A DNA stretch of 64,000 nt from Choanephora cucurbitarum (GCA_025331435.1 JAIWNI010000010.1:124001-188000), one strand, 5' to 3'; shown: positions 35,070 to 46,295, counted from the stretch's first letter. Numbers and translations: made by a program. Notes: a model not told the origin generated them from the sequence alone.

Positions 35070-35147
35070 ATGAAGTTAAAAGAAAAAAAGAAGGGAAAAA
35101 GAAAGACTCTGATTTTTTTTCTTTACTAAATTCCCTTTTTTATAATA

Positions 35148-35369
35148 TTATCCAAAAAAGACGAAATATTTTTTTTTGTAATGTTCCAGGGTAAGGAGAG
35201 AATGTCGAGAAGAACCTTGGGACCCAATCATACGCTCAGCTGCTATTTCTGTACCTTCTTGTGCTTCTCCAGTCCGATTGTCCCATATCAACTCAAAATG
35301 CGTGTCTCTGGAAAGTGGATTGGTGGAGTTGCAAAAAAAAACTAAAAAAGGAAATAAGAAATCAGGCAT
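35148..35369 (-). other. Coding-looking orphan fragment
   Basis: The minus-strand frame reads CNSTNPLSRDTHFELIWDN, then GEAQEGTEIAAERMIGSQ and HSLLTLEHYKK, with balanced composition unlike the surrounding A/T tracts. It begins after a poly-T run ending in GCAA rather than a clean acceptor, and it ends in low complexity. It lies between the AT-hook gene and the truncated carRA copy. It could be a first exon of the AT-hook gene, a relic cut by the duplication, or chance. Confidence 0.3.
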
Positions 35370-35447
35370 TCAAAATTGAACGGTTTCTTTCTTTATGAGG
35401 ATATTAGAGACTCCTGAACAAATGATTGTTCTATAGTCATATAGACA

Positions 35448-35840
35448 ATGGGCTGCTATTTACCTCAAGAATGGCTAAAGACAGAAGAATTGGAACAGAT
35501 CCAGCAAGGTAACGCCCGTGGCCTAGGCGACCAAAGACTGATGGACTTGTCCTTGAGACTGGTGGGAAAGGCTGACTCCATCATGGCAAGAGCTAAGAAG
35601 GGCATTGACAAGTTGCCGGCAAACTGTCAAGGCGGTGTACGAGCTGCTTGCCAAGTGTATGCTGCGATTGGATCGGTGCTGAAGCAACAGACAAAGTATC
35701 CTACAAGGGCTCATTTGAAAGGAAGAGAGCGTGCCAAGATTGCTCTGTTGAGTGTGTACAACCTATACCATGCTAAAGAAGAAGAAAGGCCCACCACTGT
35801 ACGCCAAGCTCGAAAGATCAAAAGCTTTTTTGTAGAATAA
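35448..35840 (+). pseudogene. Truncated inverted copy of carRA (phytoene synthase C-terminus)
   Basis: A 130-codon frame, MGC then [18 protein letters not shown] to the stop after KIKSFFVE. From the Cys onward it is identical in protein to the last 128 residues of carRA (37727-39621) but lies on the opposite strand. The homology starts inside a codon, directly after the second Asp-rich motif (DIVTDSE) of phytoene synthase, so both metal-binding motifs are missing and the product cannot be an active synthase. The ATG is supplied by unrelated flanking sequence. No promoter is evident. It forms the outer part of the inverted duplication. Confidence 0.9.
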
Positions 35841-35931
35841 ACAAAACGTATATATATGTATATCGGATAACACAATAAATTAAATTAAAGCAAAGTAAAG
35901 CAAAGTAAAGCAAAGTAAAGCAAAGTAAAGA

Positions 35932-35972
<41 letters not shown>

Positions 35973-36474
35973 GATACACGCTAGCATCACTGCTGATATT
36001 GTTAGGTTGAGTATCAGGTTATATACATAAAGACAGAAGACAGAGACAGAGACAGGGTAGTATGACTAATTTCTTGCTTATGTTTGTTTGGATATTTGAG
36101 TGTTTGGGTGTTTGGCTATAACGGCTTTTTTTTTTGTGTTGTGTTGTATGGATCTGATGTCAAACTAGGAAATCTTTTTCTTTTTTTTTTCTTTTCTCCT
36201 TTTACAGCCAGTTTTTCTTGTTCTGTATGTTGTGTGTTGTGTGCTGTGTATTTGTATGTGTGCGTTGTATTTTCTGTTGTTGTGAAGGTGTGTGTGTTGT
36301 GTGATGTATATGTTGCGTGCTGTATATGTTGTTGTGAAGGTGTGGGTGTGTGTTTATGTAGCGTGCGTTTTCTATTTTTCCACGCCTTCTTTCTATTTCA
36401 TCATTATTCCACCATGCCAGAGACCATCTATAGTAAATGCTGACACGTCAAGATTCAGATTAAGCAATGCTTGA
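35454..36474 (+). repeat. Left arm of a large inverted duplication
   Basis: This 1021-bp arm equals the reverse complement of 37062-38113 (1052 bp). Differences I could find: one substitution at 36004, one base in a poly-T run near 36125-36135, and the 10-bp minisatellite CAAAGTAAAG with 4 units here (35891-35930) against 7 units in the right arm. The GA microsatellite has the same length in both. It contains the carRA 3' end and about 630 bp downstream. Confidence 0.95.
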
Positions 36475-37061
36475 AGACACATTTAACTAATCCGACTTAT
36501 ACACTTCAACTAGCCACATTATCAACTTCAATTTGATCTTCAACAATGAGAAATTTGATGTAACACAGTGCTATCATCAGCCCTCTAAAGAAAAGTTGAT
36601 ATCTATATGCGCAACGAAAAAAAAAAGTTCAAAACTTCCTTCTTCTAACTGCGTATAAGGTATTCTTTGTGATCAACAGCTACGCATCGTCACTGCTGTA
36701 TCCACGCCGATGATAGCATACTTATTTATGCTTGAAACGCCAAAATAATCTTTTTAGGTTTGATGATCTTCAAACTAATCTATAGAAGCAATCCCTCCCT
36801 TCTCCCCCTTCGTATGATGCAATATGTGAGTTAATGAGTCAAATATAGATGTTAATCCAATTCAATTTTATATTGAAGTAACAAAGTCGCTTCTACAATA
36901 AAGCAGTGCCTTCAATTGATACTATACCGAGCCTTGCGACTTCTACACAATATCTCTTATCTTTCCATCTGTCTATTTGTTGCTATAATCAAATCATGTA
37001 AAGCTACATGAATTCTGGAAAAACGCTTGCTATGTATCGATTAGCTCGAAAAAATACGCTA
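36475..37061. other. 587-bp unique spacer between the inverted arms
   Basis: AT-rich, no open frame or exon recognised, no sign of a transposon end. It forms the loop of the palindrome if the arms pair. Confidence 0.6.
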
Positions 37062-37564
37062 TCAAGCATTGCTTAATCTGAATCTTGACGTGTCAGCATT
37101 TACTATAGATGGTCTCTGGCATGGTGGAATAATGATGAAATAGAAAGAAGGCGTGGAAAAATAGAAAACGCACGCTACATAAACACACACCCACACCTTC
37201 ACAACAACATATACAGCACGCAACATATACATCACACAACACACACACCTTCACAACAACAGAAAATACAACGCACACATACAAATACACAGCACACAAC
37301 ACACAACATACAGAACAAGAAAAACTGGCTGTAAAAGGAGAAAAGAAAAAAAAAAGAAAAAGATTTCCTAGTTTGACATCAGATCCATACAACACAACAC
37401 AAAAAAAAAAAGCCGTTATAGCCAAACACCCAAACACTCAAATATCCAAACAAACATAAGCAAGAAATTAGTCATACTACCCTGTCTCTGTCTCTGTCTT
37501 CTGTCTTTATGTATATAACCTGATACTCAACCCAACAATATCAGCAGTGATGCTAGCGTGTATC

Positions 37565-37605
<41 letters not shown>

Positions 37606-38113
37606 TCTTTACTTTGCTTTACTTTGCTTTACTTTGCTTTACTTTGCTTTACTTTGCTTTACTTTGCTTTACTTTGCTTTAATTTAATTTATTGTGTTAT
37701 CCGATATACATATATATACGTTTTGTTTATTCTACAAAAAAGCTTTTGATCTTTCGAGCTTGGCGTACAGTGGTGGGCCTTTCTTCTTCTTTAGCATGGT
37801 ATAGGTTGTACACACTCAACAGAGCAATCTTGGCACGCTCTCTTCCTTTCAAATGAGCCCTTGTAGGATACTTTGTCTGTTGCTTCAGCACCGATCCAAT
37901 CGCAGCATACACTTGGCAAGCAGCTCGTACACCGCCTTGACAGTTTGCCGGCAACTTGTCAATGCCCTTCTTAGCTCTTGCCATGATGGAGTCAGCCTTT
38001 CCCACCAGTCTCAAGGACAAGTCCATCAGTCTTTGGTCGCCTAGGCCACGGGCGTTACCTTGCTGGATCTGTTCCAATTCTTCTGTCTTTAGCCATTCTT
38101 GAGGTAAATAGCA
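37062..38113 (-). repeat. Right arm of the inverted duplication (authentic carRA 3' end)
   Basis: Reverse complement of the left arm. It runs from inside carRA exon 2 at 38113 through the carRA stop at 37727, the seven-unit ACTTTGCTTT minisatellite (about 37611-37680), the TC microsatellite (about 37570-37596) and CA/GT-rich DNA, ending at 37062. Confidence 0.95.
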
Positions 38114-39621
38114 TCGACCCAGTGTTTCACTATCAGTCACAATATCTCTTGCAATGTTAACGTATTGTAACACCAATCCCATCTCACGCGCGCGTTCAAT
38201 TGTCCAAGCATCATTTTCCTTTTGGTCTTGAGAGAGGATCACACGTGTGCACATTTCACCCACACTACTGGCCACACAAGCAGAGTAAGCTTCCAAGTCT
38301 TGCTCATTAAGGACAGGGCGGCGTTCAAGATCCCATTTGTAACCATCTAGTAGTTCTTCTACACTACCGACTTCAAGCACATAACGAAGACGAGTGAAAG
38401 CCCTGAAAGCAGATATACAAGAGGCAGGCAATTGGTTTTGGTACAAGTCCCAATCGATCACAATGGGTGCATTGGTCTTCTGGCTAAACAGATCGCGAAC
38501 AAATTGTCGAGTAAGATCCAATTGGCTTTTTCTTTCTTCAACAGACTTGGATTCATCGTCGCACAAGTCATCAGTAGCTCTACAGAAAGCATAGAGGACA
38601 CCTAGATCTTGACGTACATAGCTTGGAAAGACGGCAGATGCAGTGTAGAATGACTTTGAGGCTTTACGCAGGATGTCCCAGCTAATTTCCAGGTCTTCGA
38701 ACACTTCATTGTTCAGCATTTGATCGGGAAGACAGAAGGCCCAGGCTAATTCTTTAACATGCTGAAAAACGGTGATTTCCTTTTGGGATTTTTGGTTTTG
38801 AACGGATGATTTGTACAGATGAAGAATGGCTTGAGCACGGTCAACAGCACAAGTAGCAAAGACCAGGATTGTGTTGATCAGAGTAAAGAACATGCATTCT
38901 TCGATAGGCAAGTGAGGTACCACCATTTTACCGGTGCTAGTCTTGAGAGAAATATGCCATGTGCCAGCACCTATGGCTATGACATCAACCCAACACAAGT
39001 AGATGCTGGGTACAAGAATTGAAATAAGAACAGCTAAAGGACGACGCATGATGTATTCACCAGCACCTAGCCAAAGAATAGCCAAGACAGGACAGACATA
39101 CCAAAGTATACATGAGCCATAGAATAAAGGTTTATTTGGTAGTGCCAAATGCTAAAAAAAGAAAAATGAGTAAAATAAGCTAATAAAATCATTTTCTATT
39201 GTTTATATTTATTTTTACATACCCAAACATGATAAGTAATCATCAATAAAACTGAAACAGGCACCAGGCGTACTAACAGTGTTTGTTTCCAAGAGGTGTT
39301 GGGTTTGATAAAAAAAGTATGCAAATGCCAGCGCATAACGAAGTTTGAAAACGCGACAGTCATTAAAGTCATGATGATAAAGAACATGTATTCTTCTAAA
39401 GGTACGTAGCCAATGACAGCTACAACACAAGTAGGACAGTACCACCAGGCGCGATGGTAAACGATATAATTGTCCCAAATTGTTGCAGTGGATGCGGCCA
39501 TTATCATTAAAAATTTATACTTGAGATTGTCTTGTTGAGAATGAAATGGCTTTAGCAGCCAAAATAATACCATGAGAACAGGTAATGTGTAGTAAAGGTG
39601 AACTTCTAAGTAAGTAAGCAT
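37727..39621 (-). CDS. carRA: Bifunctional lycopene cyclase / phytoene synthase
   Basis: Makes phytoene from two geranylgeranyl diphosphates and later closes the rings of lycopene to beta-carotene, the precursor of the trisporoid sex signals of Mucorales. The join is 39223-39621 and 37727-39151 (607 residues). The cyclase part (about 1-240) is membranous, with the paired motifs PLEEY at 74-78 and PIEEC at 215-219. The synthase part has [18 protein letters not shown], the first Asp motif [23 protein letters not shown] as the second, and GRCYLP. Domain order and length match CarRP/CarRA of Mucor, Phycomyces and Blakeslea. It diverges from carB. The last 128 codons lie in the right arm of the inverted duplication, so readthrough RNA could form a hairpin. 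Confidence 0.97.
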
Positions 39622-40241
39622 TGTTGTAAAGATGAAATAAAAAAAGAAAAGAAGAAAGTTTGTACTATTTTTTTTTGTTTATATAACACATATGCTTTGT
39701 TAACATTCAGAATCAGGGGAAAAAAATCTTCCATTATCTTCTAACGCACAAGATATTTTCTTTGTTCTATGCCCGTGCTCTATTTTAGGATAGAGGTCAT
39801 CGAGATTTTAAAAGCAATCAAAGATAACGTCAAATTTGGGGAGTTTCACAAGCTATGTTTTCCCAAATTTAGAAGTTGCTGAATTAGTAACATACGCAAG
39901 CTTTTCTTTCTTTTCCTGGCCCCCCTTTTTTTTTCTCTCCTGTAAAGATAAGCTGTTTAATGAAAAGATAAACAAATGAAAAAAAAAACTTTAAAGAACA
40001 AAGAATATGGTTTAAGCTTGCAAAACGTAAGACCAAAATAATTGCTGCTGTGTACAAAATGTGAAAAAAGAAGACATCTCCTGAATGACAAGATTTCAAA
40101 CTCCCTTGAAGAAGGTTACTTGTATATCTGCCAGGCGCATATATCGTATCGATGCAAAAAAGTCAGGCAAGTATTTATAAAAGAAGAATGTCTGATACTT
40201 CTGAATTTTTCAACTTTTCTTTTACTTATCTATATTAGCTC
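39622..40241. promoter_or_regulatory. Bidirectional carRA-carB promoter
   Basis: A 620-bp divergent region. A TATA-like box for carB is at 40176-40182 (TATAAAA, about 60 bp before the ATG); one for carRA is at 39680-39687 (TTATATAA on the minus strand, about 60 bp before its ATG). Plus-strand AGATAA sites are at 39822, 39946 and 39966, the type bound by GATA/White Collar factors. An inverted repeat AAATTTGGG (39832-39840) / CCCAAATTT (39862-39870) lies near the middle. In other Mucorales this shared promoter is induced by blue light; regulation here is inferred. Confidence 0.8.
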
Positions 40242-42182
40242 ATGTCTGAACAAAAAAAGCATATCATCGTTATCGGTGCCGGTGTTGGTGGAACTGCCAC
40301 TGCTGCTCGTCTTGCTCGTGAAGGCTTTCGAGTTACTGTTGTCGAGAAGAATGATTTCTCTGGTGGTCGTTGTTCATTCATTTATCACGACGGTCATCGT
40401 TTCGATCAAGGTCCTTCTCTCTATTTAATGCCCAAGCTTTTTGAAGATGCATTTAATGATTTGGATGAACGCATTGAAGACCATTTGGAATTGCTTCGCT
40501 GTGACAACAACTACAAGGTTCACTTTGACGATGGTGATGCTGTACAACTCTCTTCTGACTTAACCAAGATGAAGGCTGAGCTCGAACGTATTGAAGGACC
40601 TCTTGGGTTTGGCAAATTTTTGGATTTCATGAAGGAAACACATGTACATTACGAACAAGGAGTCTTTATTGCTATCAAGCGTAACTTTGAAACCATTTGG
40701 GATTTGATTCGCCTTCAATATGTTCCTGAAATCTTTCGTTTGCACTTATTTGGCAAGATCTATGACCGGGCAAGCAAATACTTCCAGACCAAGAAAATGC
40801 GTATGGCTTTTACTTTTCAAACAATGTATATGGGGTAAGTGCACATACAACGCGTGATAAGAGGGCACAAAAAAGGGGGGAGAAGAACTGGTGGGAAAGT
40901 GAAAAAAGAGAGGGATTTGATATTCATTGTTCTCTTTTTCTCTTTTTTTGGAAAAAATAGTATGTCACCTTATGATGCTCCAGCAGTTTACAGTTTGTTG
41001 CAATACACTGAATTTGCCGAAGGTATCTGGTATCCTCGTGGTGGTTTCAACATGGTTGTTCAAAAACTTGAAGCAATTGCCTCCAAGAAATATGGTGCTC
41101 AGTTCAAGTATCAATCACCTGTTGCTAAAATCAATACTGCTGATAAAGACAAGCGTGTAACTGGTGTAACTCTCGAAAGCGGAGAAGTAATTGAAGCCGA
41201 TGCAGTTGTCTGTAATGCCGATCTTGTTTATGCTTACCACCACTTGTTACCTCCCTGTAATTGGACAAAGAAAACTTTAGCCTCAAAGAAGCTCACTTCA
41301 TCTTCAATTTCTTTCTATTGGTCCATGTCAACAAAGGTTCCTCAATTGGATGTTCACAACATTTTCTTGGCTGAAGCTTACAAGGAAAGTTTCGATGAAA
41401 TCTTCAACGACTTTGGTTTGCCTTCTGAAGCTTCCTTTTATGTCAACGTTCCATCTCGAATTGATTCAACTGCTGCACCTCCCAACAAGGACTCAGTTAT
41501 TGTCTTGGTCCCAATCGGCCACATGAAGAGTAAGACAGGCAATGCTACCGAAGAAAACTATCCCGAGTTGGTAAACCGTGCACGTAAGATGGTTTTAGAA
41601 ATCATTGAACGCCGTTTAGGAGTTAGCAACTTCTCAAGCTTGATTGAACACGAAGAAGTAAATGATCCTAGTGTCTGGCAAAGCAAGTTTAACCTTTGGA
41701 GAGGCTCTATCCTTGGTCTTTCTCATGATGTCTTCCAAGTTCTTTGGTTCAGACCTAGTACTAAGGACTCAACAAACCGTTACGATAATCTTTTCTTTGT
41801 TGGAGCTAGGTAACGTCATCTCTCTTTTCATATCGAGTAATGCACGTGAATATTTATATTTATTTTTGTTTGTAGTACACACCCTGGTACTGGTGTTCCC
41901 ATTGTCCTTGCTGGAAGTAAGCTCACCTCAGATCAAGTTTGTCAAAGCTTTGGCCAGACTCCTTTACCAAGAAAATTACAAGACAACCGCAAGAAATATG
42001 CTCCTGAAAAGCCTAGCCAGAATGGAAGCCACTGGATCTATTATTGCCTTGCTTGTTACTTTGTCACCTTCCTATTTTTCTACTTCTTTCCAAGAGACGA
42101 AAACACAACCCCTGCTTCCTTCATCAACCAACTTTTACCTAATGTTTTCCAAGCACAAAACAGTAATGATATCCGTATTTAA
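40242..42182 (+). CDS. carB: Phytoene desaturase
   Basis: FAD enzyme that introduces the four double bonds turning phytoene into lycopene, at membranes or lipid bodies. The join is 40242-40834, 40961-41809 and 41876-42182 (582 residues), the usual fungal length. The N-terminus IIVIGAGVGGTATAARLAREGFRVTVVEKND is the dinucleotide-binding fold, followed by SGGRCSF and the DQGPSLYLMP block. The C-terminal bacterial-type desaturase signature spans the second intron: NLFFVGAS joined to THPGTGVPIVLAGSKL. A terminal hydrophobic span (WIYYCLACYFVTFLFFYFF) anchors it. The intron position inside the signature was set by this joining. Together with carRA it forms a complete beta-carotene branch from geranylgeranyl diphosphate. 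Confidence 0.97.
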
Positions 42183-44167
42183 TTTGAAATAAAACTTCCT
42201 TCTTATTTAGCCACTGTAATACTTTGTGTTCTTTGAAATCACAGAATTCTCTCTTAGTCATAGTTAAATTTAGTGCTTGTTGTTGATATCGAAACAAAAT
42301 TTAAACTTAGACAATGAAAATGTAAGCAAAATTGACATATTACGATAAATAGAAAACTGGGATATTTGTCAAGTTGTACAGATAATGTAGACAATTCTGC
42401 AAATGGCCATTCTTTTTTTAGAAAAATAGTCGGATTTAGTTTTTTTCTATGTAACTACACACATTCCGCTTTTGCCAGTTATGACCTTTGCTCCACCCTT
42501 TCTTCTCAATAGTGCACTCAAAGAAAAATATTCTTAGTATTGGCTCTTCAAGCTATATTTGTTGTGACAAATAGAACAAAATGATGAAAGGATTGAGAAA
42601 ACCGCTGACTGCTTGTGATTCTGTGTTTTGTTGCCTTTCTTCAACAGAGATTGCTTCACATCATTCAATCTTTTTTTTTAATTCACCCTAAAAGACTGCG
42701 TTTGAACTCTCTTGTTGCTAGAGTTTTGGCTGTTTGGCATCTTTTCAAAATGACTTCTTGCTCGATATGTATAAATATGATGACTTGCGATAAACCATCC
42801 ATATCCTACGATTCAATTGACTGACCTTTTTTGTTGTTGTAGTCTTCGTGTATTTATTATTGAATAACAGTATAGCGTAGAAGAGGCTCTGAGTAAAGCT
42901 TTCTAGATTTGCCCATGGCAGTGCTCAAAAGATCACTATTAAATGCTTCTTCTTATTATCAAAGAAAGACCGATAATGTATTTGATTGGATGCTGACTTT
43001 CAATAATGCCTACGTAATAGTGGAGTTTTCTACAAGCTTATGAAATTGTGAAGCAGTTTTAAAAACCTAGACTCCCTATTTTTCTCTCATCTTAATGACC
43101 AATGACTAGGGCGAGCATCATGTGCACGTCGACAACCCGGCAAGCCTATCGAGAAACTTTGGAAGATAGAAACTCCCGCGTCTGCTTAGTCTTCGTAGCT
43201 AGGGGTCTTTTCCGACTCGACAATAGCTCTTCAGTTCGTCTGATCAGTGGCTAGTTGGCTAATATTGTCATTAATTGATGATCACTTGATGATTAGTAGA
43301 CCAATGACTAGGGCGAGCATCATGTGCACGTCGACAACCCGGCAAGCCTATCGAGAAACTTTGGAAGATAGAAACTCCCGCGTCTGCTTAGTCTTCGTAG
43401 CTAGGGGTCTTTTCCGACTCGACAATAGCTCTTCAGTTCGTCTGATCAGTGGCTAGTTGGCTAATATTGTCTACTTTTTCAAATATAGTTGACTGATATT
43501 GTCTACTTTTTCAAATGTAATTGACAAGAGAAACGAAGCACTAACTGTCATGTATATTGTAGGTTGTTTATCATTTTGCGGTGATCTGATAATGTTTAAT
43601 CTTCACAGTGACAATAAGGCCAAGCAAGTCATCTCAGTAATAACATTAACGATGAATATAAACAATAAATCCATATTAAGCGAATAATTCATACAAAGCC
43701 TATGAGGTTCATAGTAATTAAGAATTAGTCTAAGAGATGGCATCGCATCATCCTATCGCCTAAGTCTGTAAGACAGTAGATGATCTTATAAATAGAACTG
43801 TAGAGGAAGTGCGCTAATTTATTACATCTTCCATATGTAAAGGAGACGTATAAGTAACTGTTGTCTCAATAATATATGAATCACTCTCACTTCTATACCT
43901 GATAGAAAACATACAGATATTCTCAAAGTAATTCCGTTTCTTTACACTCTATTTCTAACATTTCTCTATCTCAACTCATCACATATTTCCCTTCACTTCT
44001 TGTGCTTCCTCTCACTTGTCTATCATTAAATAAGCTTGTATTGTGGATTGTTTGTTTCACCCAGCTTGTTTATTCGCAATATTTTGGACGCCTGTGTTCA
44101 CTGTGATTATAGGCAGAATCATGTCTAATGATAATTCTTAAGAAGTTTTATACGGCATAAAAGATAG
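42183..44167. other. Intergenic region with a tandem 173-bp repeat
   Basis: About 2 kb without a supported gene. AT-rich except for the perfect tandem repeat at 43097-43471, listed separately. A second small duplication, GATATTGTCTACTTTTTCAAAT, lies around 43465-43520 just after it. Confidence 0.5.
43097..43471 (+). repeat. Perfect direct repeat, 2 x 173 bp
   Basis: Copy 1 is 43097-43269 and copy 2 is 43299-43471, without a mismatch, separated by 29 bp. The unit begins GACCAATGACTAGGGCGAGC and ends GGCTAATATTGTC. It is clearly richer in G+C than the surrounding DNA and has no protein match that I recognise. The 29-bp spacer contains two TGATGAT words. Confidence 0.95.
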
Positions 44168-46295
44168 TCAATCGTCAGGCCTCAGAGGGGAACTGTTCAT
44201 CTTGAACTTATCTGTCTTTTGAATGTAGACATTGGGAAGTTTGATGACAGCATTCTTCTTGAAATTATCTTGAATTTCGCAAATGCTTTCATATCCGGGT
44301 CCTTTTCTTGCTTTTATCTTCATCTTGTTGATGTGAGAGTTTTTCAAAGCTTCTATTGCTTCATAACTTTCTTGTATCATTTTCTAAATGAATATGAATT
44401 AGAAGCGTTTTATAACAAAAATAGACGGTATACCTTCATGAGCCATAACAGATTGATTAGTTTTCTCAGATTCTCTTCACAATCAACTGCCATTGTTGGC
44501 ACTTTAACTGAGCCGATACAGTTTTTTACATATAGCTTGCTATGCGGCATAGATACTCGCCAAATTCTCAATTTGGTGGCTATAGTGGTCAAATGTTATT
44601 ATGAATCTGAACGTACATAAAAACTGAAGATACTAACGTGTTACTTGAACAAAGAATACACCAATTCTCTTGAAGATATCGAAATCACCGTACGTATATT
44701 TTCGACCTATATAATGAAGCATGGATACTAAACCATATCCTGCTTTTATATAATCTTGTGTCTCTTTTGAGTTATTTAAAATGTGGAAGGGGCCTGTTGT
44801 CTCGATAATAGCAACCTCGATTTTATGTTCAGTATTGAAAATAACTCCATCAGCATTATAAAACGAATTAGTATCTTTGTTCATCAGCTTCAGTTCATCA
44901 CAAATGGCCTGAAGCCTAACTTCGCCAGGTCGGAACCGTGTTGCTTTTATAAGCTTTGACAGACAATCAATAATAGGCCAAACAATTCGATAGTTATATA
45001 TGACTTCGAGTTGATACACGTCACTGTCCTTGATAAACAACTCAGAAACACTATGAGAAAAATAAGCTACATGTACCAAACCAATTTCAGCTAGTTATTG
45101 AAATACTTGCAATGCTTGAACTACTGTATGGAAGAAAGTCATGAAGGGATCCTTAGATTCAAGTACCTTAAGGTATACTTCTGCTAACAACTCATTTGAT
45201 GACTGTTCATCAGCAAGTATCTACAATCGAAAGAATGTGATGTTGACAATCTATAATAAGAGATTAAACCAAAGGTACTACTTACTATTGTATCAAAAAT
45301 TCTGTTGTAGAAGTCTTGGTCTTTCACAAAAAAGTCAGGAGTGTTTTTGATAATTATGTCTGTCTTATCAATCAAGTCTTTGGGATAATATTTTCTTGTT
45401 GATTCAGAGCCAATTTTATTCCCTAGTTGTATGATGTTCAAGTTCTCTAAACTATAATCAATTGTCAATATACCAACAAACAACTCAAAATAACGTTTAG
45501 GAATACCTGTATTTGTCTATATCATTCTGTGCCTGCATATTCTCCAGTACCTTCTTCCAAAGCTCCCAAATACCGAACTTGACATCTTCTTCTACAACTA
45601 CTTGCATTTCTTCTTCGCTCTCCTAATAACTTTCAGACAAAAACTCCTCCTGTTGTTTTATAAAAATTACGGGCACTTACAAATTCATCGTCTGTATCAT
45701 AGCATAAGGTTTCATTTTGTGCAAGATTTCTTAGTGACGATACGGAGGGTGTTGAGGGCAAAGGCGAAGCAGGTTCTTCAATTATTTTCCTTTTCTTGTT
45801 GCTATGTTCTGGAGAAGAGACTTGGGTCCCATAGTTTATAGAGGCAATGTTGACATTGCTGCAATTGCTAAGAGTAAAGCCTGATTGTTCCTCAGTAGAC
45901 TATATTTAAGAATTAATATTTTCAAGACCTAGTCATCAGTCTTTTGTTTCTTACTCTATCGCCGACGTCTTCTAATAAACTAGCAATGTATTTTTTGAGA
46001 TCCTTGTCCTTAATAGTACCACTTATATCAGTAAGATGCTGCTTGTACTGGTTGATTATTGCACTCATACTTGGCTTAATGCGTGCATTGTTTAGTTTAT
46101 GCTGCTTGAAGCTACTAAATGTCCATTCAGACAAATTGTTGTTTCTGAAAAAATCATATCCTTTGCTCTTGGGTAACGGGACTTTGTTGTGTAAGTCAAG
46201 CATCTATGGTATCAGAATATCTTGAAGCTGCGCTTAAGAGAAAAAGGAAAGAAAAAGACTTTTATTGATTAATGCCAATCGATAATGCTTATACC
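44168..46295 (-). CDS. Mucoromycota-expanded family protein with a D...ExT core (function unknown)
   Basis: Exons on the minus strand: (46295 and upstream, start not found), 45955-46203, 45681-45899, 45507-45622, 45286-45451, 44638-45220, 44434-44579 and 44168-44383. All GT-AG and in phase, from MLDLHNKVPLPKS to the end. The key block is RFRPGEVRLQAICDEL, YNADGVIF and IEVAIIETTGPF, then DYIKAGYGLVSMLHYI and YGDFDIFKRIGVFFVQ. From memory this resembles a large family in Rhizopus/Mucor genomes, with an ADG...E-x-[ST]-GP core that recalls a PD-(D/E)xK nuclease fold but lacks the lysine. The 583-bp exon holds one in-frame TAA (about 45100). An optional 138-bp intron, 45029-45166, would remove it in frame; otherwise the gene is broken. 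Confidence 0.6.

Noticed and set aside
36084..37437. Two GT-rich frames in the inverted arms (MFGYLSV... and MFGCLAI...)
   Set aside because: Low-complexity Cys/Val frames from TGTG and poly-T repeats, mirrored by the duplication; frame differs between arms because of one poly-T base.
40927..41160. 77-codon plus-strand frame inside carB
   Set aside because: Out-of-frame shadow of carB exon 2.
43247..43456. 69-codon frame in the second 173-bp repeat
   Set aside because: The frame exists because of the repeat sequence; no similarity, and copy 1 lacks a matching start.
43097..43471. Possible 5S rRNA or tRNA in the tandem repeat
   Set aside because: No A/B-box pair or 5S core sequence could be recognised; the tRNA-type GGTTCGAAxCC word is absent.
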